Assembly (NCBI RefSeq): GCF_010499245.1
Contig: NZ_JAAGOW010000003.1
Span: 124,001 to 188,000, forward strand
From: Variovorax sp. WS11
GTDB taxonomy: Bacteria; Pseudomonadota; Gammaproteobacteria; Burkholderiales; Burkholderiaceae_C
Direction: 5' to 3'
Length of the DNA stretch: 64,000 nucleotides
Each line of letters starts with the position of its first letter. Position 1 is the stretch's first letter. Shown in pieces: positions 25,705 through 33,394 of the stretch. Position numbers and translations under genes: made by a program. The notes beneath the pieces were generated by a model that saw nothing but the letters and a program-made list of their open reading frames with translations, ran no database searches and was not told the origin of the DNA.

Positions 25705-26429
25705 CGAACGCGAACTTGTTAAGCCTCGAAGGCGTCCACACCCACATCGGCGCGTATCACATCCTTCATGGTGTGGATCTCGTCGTCCCCAAGGGCCAGC
25801 TCACCATGCTGCTCGGCCGCAACGGCGCCGGCAAGACCACCACGCTGCGGACCATCATGGGCCTGTGGCATGCCTCCCAAGGCCGGGTGCGCTTCGGGGA
25901 CAAGGACATCACGGCCCTGCACACGCCGCAGATCGCCGAGCTGGGCATTGCCTACGTGCCCGAGAACATGGGCATCTTCTCCGACCTCACCGTCAAGGAG
26001 AACATGCTGCTCGCGGCACGCGGCGCGAAGCGCGCCGAGCAGATGGACGAGGCGCGGTTGAAGTGGATCTTCGAGCTCTTCCCCGCGGTGCAGAAGTTCT
26101 GGAACCACCCGGCCGGCAAGCTCTCGGGCGGACAAAAGCAGATGCTGGCCGTCTCGCGCGCGATCGTCGAGCCGCGCGAGCTGCTGATCGTCGACGAGCC
26201 CAGCAAGGGCTTGGCGCCCGCGATCATCAACAACATGATCCAGGCCTTCGATGCGCTCAAGAAGAGCGGCGTGACGATCCTGCTGGTGGAGCAGAACATC
26301 CACTTCGCGCAGCGGCTGGGGGACTCGGTCGCGGTGATGGACAACGGGCGCGTGGTGCACAGCGGCAGCATGGCGGCCTTCTCGGCCGATGAGGAATTGC
26401 AGCGGTCGCTGCTGGGGCTGGCCTTATGA
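25701..26429 (+). CDS. ABC transporter ATP-binding protein, LivF-type
   Basis: A 242-residue ATPase beginning at GTG (25701), which overlaps the LivG stop by four bases (GTGA) and has AAGGAG ten bases ahead. Walker A G-R-N-G-A-G-K-T-T, signature L-S-G-G-Q-K-Q-M-L, Walker B L-L-I-V-D-E-P-S-K-G-L-A-P are all present. It is the second ATPase of the transporter, as in liv systems. Confidence 0.92.
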   Translation: MTNANLLSLEGVHTHIGAYHILHGVDLVVPKGQLTMLLGRNGAGKTTTLRTIMGLWHASQGRVRFGDKDITALHTPQIAELGIAYVPENMGIFSDLTVKENMLLAARGAKRAEQMDEARLKWIFELFPAVQKFWNHPAGKLSGGQKQMLAVSRAIVEPRELLIVDEPSKGLAPAIINNMIQAFDALKKSGVTILLVEQNIHFAQRLGDSVAVMDNGRVVHSGSMAAFSADEELQRSLLGLAL

Positions 26430-26445
26430 GGGAGCAAGAGGACGC

Positions 26446-27432
26446 ATGAAAACGCTCGACTTCGATTGGAAGCCGCTCCTGCTCGTCCCGGTGCTCGCGC
26501 TCGTCGCGCTGCCGCTGACCGGCTCCTTCTCCACCTGGCTCACCCTCACCGTCGCCGGCCTCGCCATGGGCATGATCGTCTTCATCATCGCCTCGGGCCT
26601 GACTTTGGTCTTCGGCCTGATGGACGTGCTCAACTTCGGCCACGGCGTCTTCATCGCGCTGGGCGCCTTCGTCGCCAGTGCCGTGCTCGGCGGCATGGGC
26701 GACTGGACCGGCTCGCAAGAGGTCTGGCGCAACCTGGTCGCGGTGTTCCCCGCGATGCTGGTGGCGATGGCGGTGGCCGGCGCGATCGGCCTGGCCTTCG
26801 AGCGCTTCATCGTGCGGCCGGTCTACGGCCAGCACCTGAAGCAGATCCTGATCACCATGGGCGGCATGATCATCGGCGAGGAGCTGATCAAGGTCATCTG
26901 GGGCCCGGGCCAGATCCCGCTTCCGCTGCCCGACGGCCTGCGCGGCTCGCTGCTGGTGGGCGATGCGGCGATCAGCAAGTACCGCCTGCTCGCGGTGGCG
27001 GTCGGGCTCGTGGTGTTCGGGGTGCTGGCCTGGACGCTGGCCCGGACCAAGATCGGCCTGCTGATCCGCGCCGGCGTGCAGGACCGCGAGATGGTCGAGT
27101 CGCTGGGCTACCGCATCGGCCGGCTCTTCATCGGCGTGTTCGTGGTGGGCAGCGCGCTGGCCGGCCTGGGCGGCGTGATGTGGGGCCTGTTCCAGCAGAA
27201 CCTCATCCCGCAGATGGGCGCGCAGGTCAACGTGCTGATCTTCATCGTGATCATCATCGGCGGCCTGGGCTCGACCACCGGCGCGCTGATCGGCGCCTTG
27301 CTGGTGGGCCTCATGACCAACTACACCGGCTTCCTGCTGCCCGTGGCCACGCAGTTCGCCAGCATCGTGCTGATGGTGGCGGTGCTGCTGTGGCGGCCGC
27401 AGGGCGTGTATCCCGTGGCGAGCAGCCGGTGA
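26446..27432 (+). CDS. ABC transporter permease, LivH-type
   Basis: A 328-residue integral membrane protein with about eight hydrophobic segments. The family phrase G-L-T-L-V-F-G-L-M-D-V-L-N-F-G-H-G-V-F at about 50-68 marks it as LivH. It follows LivF by 16 bases. It forms the permease with LivM. Confidence 0.92.
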   Translation: MKTLDFDWKPLLLVPVLALVALPLTGSFSTWLTLTVAGLAMGMIVFIIASGLTLVFGLMDVLNFGHGVFIALGAFVASAVLGGMGDWTGSQEVWRNLVAVFPAMLVAMAVAGAIGLAFERFIVRPVYGQHLKQILITMGGMIIGEELIKVIWGPGQIPLPLPDGLRGSLLVGDAAISKYRLLAVAVGLVVFGVLAWTLARTKIGLLIRAGVQDREMVESLGYRIGRLFIGVFVVGSALAGLGGVMWGLFQQNLIPQMGAQVNVLIFIVIIIGGLGSTTGALIGALLVGLMTNYTGFLLPVATQFASIVLMVAVLLWRPQGVYPVASSR

Positions 27433-27442
27433 GGGCGGGCGA

Positions 27443-28507
27443 ATGCTGAATCGACTTCTGTCCAACGACCTGCCGCGCAGCCGCGTCCTGGCGGTGCTGC
27501 TGGTGGCGCTGCTGATCGCGCTGGCCTTTGCGCCCTTCGTCTTCCCGGGCGTCAAGGCGCTGAGCGTGGCGGCCAAGGTGCTGGTGTTCATCGTGCTGGT
27601 CGCGAGCTTCGACCTGCTGCTGGGCTACACCGGCATCGTGAGCTTTGCCCATACGATGTTCTTCGGTATCGGCGCCTACGGCATCGCGATCTCGGCGACG
27701 CGGCTGGGGCCGGGCTGGGGCGCGGTGCTGCTGGGGCTGGGCGCGGCGCTCGTCGTGTCCCTGCTGCTGTCGCTGGCGATCGGGCTGTTCTCGCTGCGCG
27801 TGCGGGCGATCTTCTTCGCGATGATCACGCTGGCGGTGGCCTCGGCCTTTCAGACCCTGGCCTCGCAGCTGTCGGACTTCACCGGCGGCGAGGACGGGCT
27901 GACCTTCAAGCTGCCGGAGCTGATCTCGCCGTCCTTCGAGTTCGCCGAGGAGCCCTTCCTCGGCGTCTCGCTCGACGGCCGGCTGCTGTGCTACTACCTG
28001 CTCTTCGCCGCCGCGGTGGTGCTGGTGCTGGCGCTGCTGCGCATCGTGAACTCGCCCTTCGGCCGCGTGCTGCAGGCGATCCGCGAGAACGAGTTCCGCG
28101 CCGAGGCGATCGGCTACCGGGTGGTGGTCTACCGCACCACGGCTTCGGTGCTGTCGGCGCTCTTTGCCACGCTGGCCGGCGCGATGCTGGCGATCTGGCT
28201 GCGCTACAACGGGCCGGACACCTCGCTGTCCTTCGAGATCATGATCGACGTGCTGCTGATCGTGGTGATCGGCGGCATGGGCACCGTCTACGGCGCGGCC
28301 ATCGGCGCCGCGCTCTTCGTGGTGGCGCAGAGCTACCTGCAGGACTTGCTGCGCCTGGGCAGCGAGGCCGTGAGCGGCGTGTCGTGGCTGGCGGCGCTGC
28401 TGTCGCCGGACCGCTGGCTGCTGTGGCTGGGAGTGCTCTTCGTGCTCTCGGTTTACTACTTCCCGACCGGCATCGTCGGCCGCTTGCGAGCGAGGGCAAA
28501 GCGATGA
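27443..28507 (+). CDS. ABC transporter permease, LivM-type
   Basis: A 354-residue membrane protein, with the LivM phrase F-D-L-L-L-G-Y-T-G-I-V-S-F-A-H at about 54-68 and about nine hydrophobic segments. The A-I-R-E-N-E-F-R-A motif near 214-222 is the coupling loop. Its TGA overlaps the ATG of the next gene by four bases (ATGA), so the hydrolase is translated together with the transporter. Confidence 0.93.
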   Translation: MLNRLLSNDLPRSRVLAVLLVALLIALAFAPFVFPGVKALSVAAKVLVFIVLVASFDLLLGYTGIVSFAHTMFFGIGAYGIAISATRLGPGWGAVLLGLGAALVVSLLLSLAIGLFSLRVRAIFFAMITLAVASAFQTLASQLSDFTGGEDGLTFKLPELISPSFEFAEEPFLGVSLDGRLLCYYLLFAAAVVLVLALLRIVNSPFGRVLQAIRENEFRAEAIGYRVVVYRTTASVLSALFATLAGAMLAIWLRYNGPDTSLSFEIMIDVLLIVVIGGMGTVYGAAIGAALFVVAQSYLQDLLRLGSEAVSGVSWLAALLSPDRWLLWLGVLFVLSVYYFPTGIVGRLRARAKR

Positions 28508-29379
28508 ATACACCGACTTCCAACTACCTGCAGATCGCCGGCCGCGAGATCCACTGGATGGACTGGGGCGGGCAGGGCGGCCCGGTGGTCATCGCCTGGC
28601 ACGGCCTGGCGCGCACCTGCCGCGATATGGACGAGCTGGCCGTGCACTTCGCAGAGCGCGGCTTCCGCGTGGTCTGCCCCGACACCATCGGCCGCGGACT
28701 GAGCCAGTGGAGCCAGGTGCCGGACGACGAGTACCAGTTGGCCTTCTACGCCCGCCTGGCGAACGGCCTGTGCGATGCACTGGCGCTCGAGCGGGTGCAC
28801 TGGGTCGGCACCTCGATGGGCGGCGCCATCGGCCTGGTCTGCGCGGGCGGGTTGGTCGAGCCGCGCATGAAGGCGCGCATCGCCAGCCTGGTGCTCAACG
28901 ACATCGCGCCGCAGATCGCCGAGGCCGCCGTCGAGCGCATCCGCTCCTATGCCGGCCAGCCGCCGGCCTTCGACACCGTGGCCGAGCTCGAAGCCTTCTT
29001 CCGCACGGTCTACAAGCCCTATGGCTCGCTCACCGACGCGCAGTGGCGACGGCTCACCGAGACCTCGACCCGGCGCCTGCCCGACGGCCGCGTGACGCCG
29101 CACTACGACCCGGCCATGGTGCGTCAGTTCGTCGTGCATCCCGAGGACTATGTGCTGTGGCCGCACTACGACGCGATAGAGGTGCCCGTGCTGTGCCTGC
29201 GCGGCGCCGAATCGGATCTGGTGCTGCCCGAGACGCTCGTCGAGATGCAGCGCCGCGGACCCGGTGCGGCCGGCCGCCTGCAGATCATCGAGGTGCCGGG
29301 CTGCGGCCACGCGCCGGCGCTCAACGTGCCCGCGCATCTGGACCCCATCGAGGCCTTTGTGCGCGCCGCCGGCAATTAG
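28504..29379 (+). CDS. alpha/beta-hydrolase coupled to the ABC operon
   Basis: A 291-residue hydrolase with the oxyanion-type H-G-L-A-R-T near 35, P-D-T-I-G-R-G-L-S near 60, nucleophile elbow G-T-S-M-G-G at about 102-107 (Ser104), a candidate acid in G-A-E-S-D-L-V-L-P and histidine in G-C-G-H-A-P-A-L. The four-base overlap with LivM implies that it acts on the imported compound, for example an ester or amide. It may hydrolyse a ring-cleavage product instead. Substrate not recognised. Cytoplasmic; no signal peptide. Confidence 0.9.
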   Translation: MNTPTSNYLQIAGREIHWMDWGGQGGPVVIAWHGLARTCRDMDELAVHFAERGFRVVCPDTIGRGLSQWSQVPDDEYQLAFYARLANGLCDALALERVHWVGTSMGGAIGLVCAGGLVEPRMKARIASLVLNDIAPQIAEAAVERIRSYAGQPPAFDTVAELEAFFRTVYKPYGSLTDAQWRRLTETSTRRLPDGRVTPHYDPAMVRQFVVHPEDYVLWPHYDAIEVPVLCLRGAESDLVLPETLVEMQRRGPGAAGRLQIIEVPGCGHAPALNVPAHLDPIEAFVRAAGN

Positions 29380-29425
29380 TTGGCAAGCTCGCCACAATCG
29401 ACGCCGAATCAACTCGGAGTCATCG

Positions 29426-29932
29426 ATGGCGCTCTCGTTCTACGACATCTCGGTCCCGGTCTTCCTTCGCGGACTCGGCCAGCTTTCCCATCTGCTGGAC
29501 AAGGGGATCGCGCATGCGCAGGCCTCGGGCCTGGACCCCGCGGTGCTGGTCGATGCGCGGCTCGCACCCGACATGTTCACGCTGGCCGGCCAGATCCAGA
29601 GCGCCAGCGACGCCTCCAAGCTGGGCACGGCGCGGATTGCCGGTCTCACGGCGCCGAGCTTTCCCGACACTGAGACCACCTACGCGGAACTGCAGGCCCG
29701 CGTCGCGAAAACCGTGGACTATCTGCAGAGCGTGGACCGCGCACTGATCGACGGTTTCGAAGACCGGCCCGTGACGATGAAGGCGCGCGGCAACGAACTG
29801 ACCTTCACCGCGCAGCGCTACCTGCTGCAGTTCGCGCTGCCCAACTTCTTCTTCCACGTGACCACCGCCTACGACGTGCTGCGGCACAGCGGCGTGCCGC
29901 TCGGCAAGATGGACTACCTCGGTCGGTTCTGA
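29426..29932 (+). CDS. DUF1993 family protein
   Basis: The 168-residue protein matches the DUF1993 family (S-F-Y-D-I-S-V-P-V-F-L-R-G-L near the start; D-R-A-L-I-D-G-F-E-D-R near 110; F-F-H-V-T-T-A-Y-D-V-L-R near 145). The family has a DinB-like four-helix fold and unknown function. It follows the hydrolase gene by 46 bases on the same strand and is convergent with hemH. Confidence 0.9.
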   Translation: MALSFYDISVPVFLRGLGQLSHLLDKGIAHAQASGLDPAVLVDARLAPDMFTLAGQIQSASDASKLGTARIAGLTAPSFPDTETTYAELQARVAKTVDYLQSVDRALIDGFEDRPVTMKARGNELTFTAQRYLLQFALPNFFFHVTTAYDVLRHSGVPLGKMDYLGRF

Positions 29933-29945
29933 GGCGTTCCCGATC

Positions 29946-30974
29946 TCAGGCCCGAGTGGGCCATCCGCTCAGGTGGCGTTCGGCAATCGCCGCCAGCGCG
30001 GTGATCCAGTCGCCACGGTCGTTGAGGCAGGAGATGTAGTGGAACGCCTTGCCGCCCGCCTGCAGGAAGGCGTCGCGCCCCTCGATCGCGATTTCTTCCA
30101 GCGTCTCCAGGCAGTCCGCCGGGAAGCCGGGGCACAGCACGTCGACGCGCGCGACGCCTGATGCGCCCAGCTCGCGCAGCGTGGGCTCGGTGTAGGGCTC
30201 CAGCCATCTGGCGCGGCCGAAGCGGGACTGGAAGGTGACGCGGTAGTGCGACTCCGCGAGCTTCAGGCGCTCTGCCAGCAGCCGCGCGGTTGCGAGGCAT
30301 TGAGCCTGGTAGGGATCGCCGAGGCGGATGTTGCGTTCCGGAATGCCGTGGAAGCTCATCAGCAGCCGGTCCGGCCGGCCATGGTGCTTCCAGTGGTCTT
30401 CGACGCTCTTGGCCAGCGCTTCGATGTAGAGCGGCTCGTCGTGGTAGTCGTTGACGAAGCGAAACGCCGGCACGCGTCGCATGCCCGCGCTCCAGGCGTT
30501 GACGGCGTCGATCACGCTGGCGGTGGTGGTGCCCGAGTACTGGGGGTAGGCCTGCAGCACCAGCACCCGCGTCGCGCCCTCGGCCTTGAGCGCATCGAGC
30601 TGCGCCGCGATGGAAGGCTGGCCGTAGCGCATGGCCTCGCGCACTGTCACGCGGTGGCCGCGCTCGCCCAGCCAGCCGGCCAGCAGCTTCGCCTGCTTCT
30701 GCGTCCAGACCTTGAGCGGCGCGCCCTCGGGCATCCAGATGCCCGCGTACTTGGCGGCCGACTTCGCGGGCCGCGTGCGCAGGATGATGCCGTGCAGGAT
30801 CGGTGCCCACAGTGCTTTCGGAATCTCGACCACGCGTGGGTCGCCGAGAAAGTCGGCCAGGTAGGGCCGCACCGCGCGTGCCGTCGGTTCGTCGGGCGAG
30901 CCGAGGTTGCACCAGAGCACGGCGGTGCGCTCCTGGTCGGTCGCGGCAGCAGGAGCTTCGGGTCGGAAAGGCAT
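29946..30974 (-). CDS. hemH: ferrochelatase
   Basis: Ferrochelatase inserts ferrous iron into protoporphyrin IX, the last step of heme synthesis. The 342-residue length is right. The family start L-W-C-N-L-G-S-P-D-E-P-T, the Y-A-Y-P-Q-Y-S-type segment (L-Q-A-Y-P-Q-Y-S-G-T-T at about 144-154) and the metal-site histidine in L-L-M-S-F-H-G-I-P at about 207-215 are present. The HAD phosphatase gene starts divergently only 15 bases from its start codon, so promoters must overlap. Confidence 0.95.
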   Translation of the reverse strand: MPFRPEAPAAATDQERTAVLWCNLGSPDEPTARAVRPYLADFLGDPRVVEIPKALWAPILHGIILRTRPAKSAAKYAGIWMPEGAPLKVWTQKQAKLLAGWLGERGHRVTVREAMRYGQPSIAAQLDALKAEGATRVLVLQAYPQYSGTTTASVIDAVNAWSAGMRRVPAFRFVNDYHDEPLYIEALAKSVEDHWKHHGRPDRLLMSFHGIPERNIRLGDPYQAQCLATARLLAERLKLAESHYRVTFQSRFGRARWLEPYTEPTLRELGASGVARVDVLCPGFPADCLETLEEIAIEGRDAFLQAGGKAFHYISCLNDRGDWITALAAIAERHLSGWPTRA

Positions 30975-30989
30975 GCGCTATTCTCGGCC

Positions 30990-31715
30990 ATGGCCCTTGC
31001 GACTCCCGATCCCCAGGCGCTCGACGTGAAGCGCATCGCCGCGATCTCGCTCGACCTCGACGACACGCTCTGGCCCATCTGGCCCACCATCGAACGCGCC
31101 GAACGCGTGCTCCACGAATGGCTGCTGCGCGAGGCGCCGAAGACCGCGAACCTGCTCATCACGCCGGGCGTTCTGCGCGAGCTGCGCGAAGCGACCGAGA
31201 AGGAGCGTTCCGACCTGGCCCATGACCTGAGCGCCCTGCGCCGCGAATCGATACGCACCGCGCTCAAGCGCGCGCACGAGGACCCGGCGCTGGCCGATCC
31301 GGCCTTCGAGGTCTTCTTCGCCGAGCGCCAGCGCGTGACGCTCTACGACGACGCCTTGCCCGCGCTCGAGTGGCTCAGCGCGCGCTATCCGCTGGTGGCG
31401 GTCTCCAACGGCAATGCCGACATCCACCTGGCCGGCGTGGGGCGTTGGTTCCGCGCGGCCTTCAGTGCCCGCGAGTTCGGCAGCGGCAAGCCGCACCCGG
31501 CGATCTTCCGGGCCGCCGCCGCCTCGGTCGGCCTGCTGCCCAGGGACGTGCTGCACGTGGGCGACGACGCGGCGCTGGACGTGGTGGGCGCCCTCGGCGC
31601 CGGCATGCAGGCGGCCTGGCTGGTGCGCGAGGAGCGGCCGTGGGAGCACGGCGCGCGGCCGCAGCTGATCGTGCCCAACCTGCGTGCGCTGTGCAGGGCC
31701 CTCGAGGCCGACTGA
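30990..31715 (+). CDS. HAD-family hydrolase
   Basis: A 241-residue haloacid-dehalogenase-type phosphatase. Motif I is S-L-D-L-D-D-T-L-W (nucleophile D22), motif II V-S-N-G-N, motif III lysine in G-S-G-K-P-H-P, and motif IV H-V-G-D-D-A-A-L-D. The helical cap sits between motifs I and II (subclass I). Substrate unknown; such enzymes remove phosphate from small metabolites. Divergent from hemH. Confidence 0.9.
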   Translation: MALATPDPQALDVKRIAAISLDLDDTLWPIWPTIERAERVLHEWLLREAPKTANLLITPGVLRELREATEKERSDLAHDLSALRRESIRTALKRAHEDPALADPAFEVFFAERQRVTLYDDALPALEWLSARYPLVAVSNGNADIHLAGVGRWFRAAFSAREFGSGKPHPAIFRAAAASVGLLPRDVLHVGDDAALDVVGALGAGMQAAWLVREERPWEHGARPQLIVPNLRALCRALEAD

Positions 31716-31727
31716 CCGCTCCCCCGC

Positions 31728-32276
31728 TCAGCGGCCTGTTGCCGAACGGCTGAGCGCATCGCTCAGCGTGTCCTGGATGTTGAGGTTCTTGATCATGCCC
31801 ATCGCGTTGCTGCGGGCATCGATCACGGTCTGATTCACGATGTGCTGGTTGCTCAGCGTGTTCTGGATGATGGTGCCGGTGCCGTTGGCCAGCACGTCCG
31901 GCGCAACGCTGTTGCCCGGCCCGACCTGGACCAGATTCAGCGCCGCCATCTGCTGGGCGAGCTGGCTGGCCTGCATCGGCGTCAGGTCGGCGACGCGGCC
32001 GAAATTGAGCGAGGTCTGCGTCACCAGGTCGCCGTTGACGTAGACGGCGCGCGTGATGCCGAAGCTCACCAGCAGGCCGCCGCCGACGTCGAAGCCGCCG
32101 CGCTGGCTGTCCAGCGTGCGGTTGCTCACCGCTTCCCAAATGGCCTCGGCACGCGCCGGCAGGGCTGAACCCAGGCCGAGCAGGGCACACAGCAGGAGCG
32201 GTGCGGCCCATTTCACAAGGCAACCTTCGCCTTCGGCTGCGGTGCGAGCCCCTTCGGGTGGCCGTGCGGGACTCAT
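31728..32276 (-). CDS. secreted N/Q-rich protein of Fap-like amyloid locus (minor component)
   Basis: A 182-residue secreted protein, last gene of the amyloid-like operon. The ATG overlaps the C39 gene's TGA by one base; a GTG at 32216 with GAAGG ahead would give a more usual signal peptide (V-K-W-A-A-P-L-L-L). After the signal comes W-E-A-V-S-N-R-T-L-D-S-Q-R-G-G (Gly pair at 60-61), which aligns with the 115-residue protein. The C-terminal half is rich in N, Q, I, V and T (T-G-T-I-I-Q-N-T-L-S-N-Q-H-I-V-N-Q). This resembles minor subunits of Fap fibres, but I cannot prove homology. Confidence 0.75.
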   Translation of the reverse strand: MSPARPPEGARTAAEGEGCLVKWAAPLLLCALLGLGSALPARAEAIWEAVSNRTLDSQRGGFDVGGGLLVSFGITRAVYVNGDLVTQTSLNFGRVADLTPMQASQLAQQMAALNLVQVGPGNSVAPDVLANGTGTIIQNTLSNQHIVNQTVIDARSNAMGMIKNLNIQDTLSDALSRSATGR

Positions 32277-32956
32277 CAGAACTCTCCCGGCCCGAGCTTG
32301 GGCAGGGCGATGCCGGCCATGCCATCGCGGCTGAGGCCCTCGCCCAGCGGCGCGCGCGGCGCCGCGCGCCAGTCGGCCGCGAGGTTGAAGCGCGCCTTCT
32401 CCATCTGGTTGTGGATCACGAACAGCAGGCCGTTCTTCCAGATCGCCTCGAAAGCCTCGCGCCGCATCGCGCGCGTGCCCAGAGCCGGGTCGCCGATCAG
32501 CACGCGGTCGGGCTGCACGCCCTTGACCACCACGAAATGGTGGTAGCCGTTCTCGTTGATCAGCACGATGGCGGGAATGCGCGCCTCGTTGAGCTTGTCC
32601 AGCGGCTGCTCGAAGCCGTCGGCCTGGAAGCCGTGAGCCGCCAGGAAGTTCTTCATGTCGAGCAGCGAGAAGCCCTCGCGGTGGATCTTCTGGCGGTCGC
32701 CGCCCGCGTACATCTGCTCGAATACCACCTGCTCCGTGACCGGATAGCCGTAGTGATGAGTGAGCAGGGTGGCGAGCGCCGCCGATCCGCAGGAGAAGTC
32801 GTACTTCTGCAGCAGCGTGCCGGCCAGCCGCGCCTGGCGCATGCTGGTGACCGGCATGATGACGTCGCCCCCACCCATGGCCGGAAGATGCGCGAGCTGG
32901 CCCTCGGCCGGGCCGGCCGTGGCGAGGAAGGCGAGGGCGAGCAGCAGGCTGCGCAT
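32276..32956 (-). CDS. periplasmic C39-like cysteine peptidase (FapD-like)
   Basis: The 226-residue protein has a signal peptide (about 1-19) and a papain-like C39 peptidase core. Oxyanion Q50, nucleophile C56 (D-F-S-C-G-S-A-A), catalytic H140 in G-Y-H-H-F-V-V-V-K-G and D156 in L-I-G-D-P-A-L-G are all in place. In Pseudomonas Fap systems, FapD is a C39-type protease needed for secretion or maturation of subunits. Here it stands among secreted subunit genes, nine bases after the 115-residue one. Some C39 peptidases cut after double glycine, and two neighbours carry an R-G-G motif. Confidence 0.85.
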   Translation of the reverse strand: MRSLLLALAFLATAGPAEGQLAHLPAMGGGDVIMPVTSMRQARLAGTLLQKYDFSCGSAALATLLTHHYGYPVTEQVVFEQMYAGGDRQKIHREGFSLLDMKNFLAAHGFQADGFEQPLDKLNEARIPAIVLINENGYHHFVVVKGVQPDRVLIGDPALGTRAMRREAFEAIWKNGLLFVIHNQMEKARFNLAADWRAAPRAPLGEGLSRDGMAGIALPKLGPGEF

Positions 32957-32965
32957 GCGCTCCCC

Positions 32966-33313
32966 TCAGTTCATCTGCAGATGCAGGATCACCGCGTTCT
33001 GGATCAGCACGTTCGCGCCGGTGTTCTGGATCACCACCGGCAGGCCGTTCATGTTGGCGAAGGAGCCCGAGCTGATGGCGTTGCTGCCGGTCGTGACGTT
33101 GCGCGCCGTGTTGTCGGCCGTGACGCCGCTCAGCTCCATGTCGTTGTGCACCGCCTGGCCGCCGCGCGAGCGGTCCAGCATCGTCGAGTCGACGGGTTTC
33201 CAGAGCGTGCCTGTGTCCTTCGGCGTCACCGATGTCTGCGCCGCGGCCGTGCCTGCCAGTACGAAGGCCAGCAGGACCGGGCCGGCGGACCGGAAGCATT
33301 CGATGGGTCTCAT
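32966..33313 (-). CDS. small secreted N/Q-rich protein of Fap-like amyloid locus
   Basis: A 115-residue protein with signal peptide (about 1-25, ending G-T-A-A-A-Q). The motif W-K-P-V-D-S-T-M-L-D-R-S-R-G-G at 38-52 matches the sibling protein at W, V, L-D and R-G-G. The C-terminus is an N/Q- and V/I-rich beta-prone stretch (G-L-P-V-V-I-Q-N-T-G-A-N-V-L-I-Q-N), ending L-Q-M-N. Such sequences suit a nucleator or minor fibre subunit. It lies 81 bases after the Gly-rich gene, across a hairpin. Confidence 0.75.
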   Translation of the reverse strand: MRPIECFRSAGPVLLAFVLAGTAAAQTSVTPKDTGTLWKPVDSTMLDRSRGGQAVHNDMELSGVTADNTARNVTTGSNAISSGSFANMNGLPVVIQNTGANVLIQNAVILHLQMN

Positions 33314-33347
33314 GGTGTCTCCCCCGTGGATGAGGGGCAGCCGCCCA

Positions 33348-33373
33348 CGCGGCCCGCATCGCTGCGGGCCGCG
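33348..33373 (-). repeat. 11-bp perfect intercistronic hairpin in the amyloid-like operon
   Basis: CGCGGCCCGCA at 33348-33358, loop TCGC, and its exact complement at 33363-33373. It fills the gap between the Gly-rich gene and the 115-residue gene and has no T run. It may protect the upstream mRNA or slow read-through, giving more major subunit than peptidase and minor subunits. Confidence 0.75.
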
Positions 33374-33394
33374 CGGACCTTGCCCGCTCTCTCG

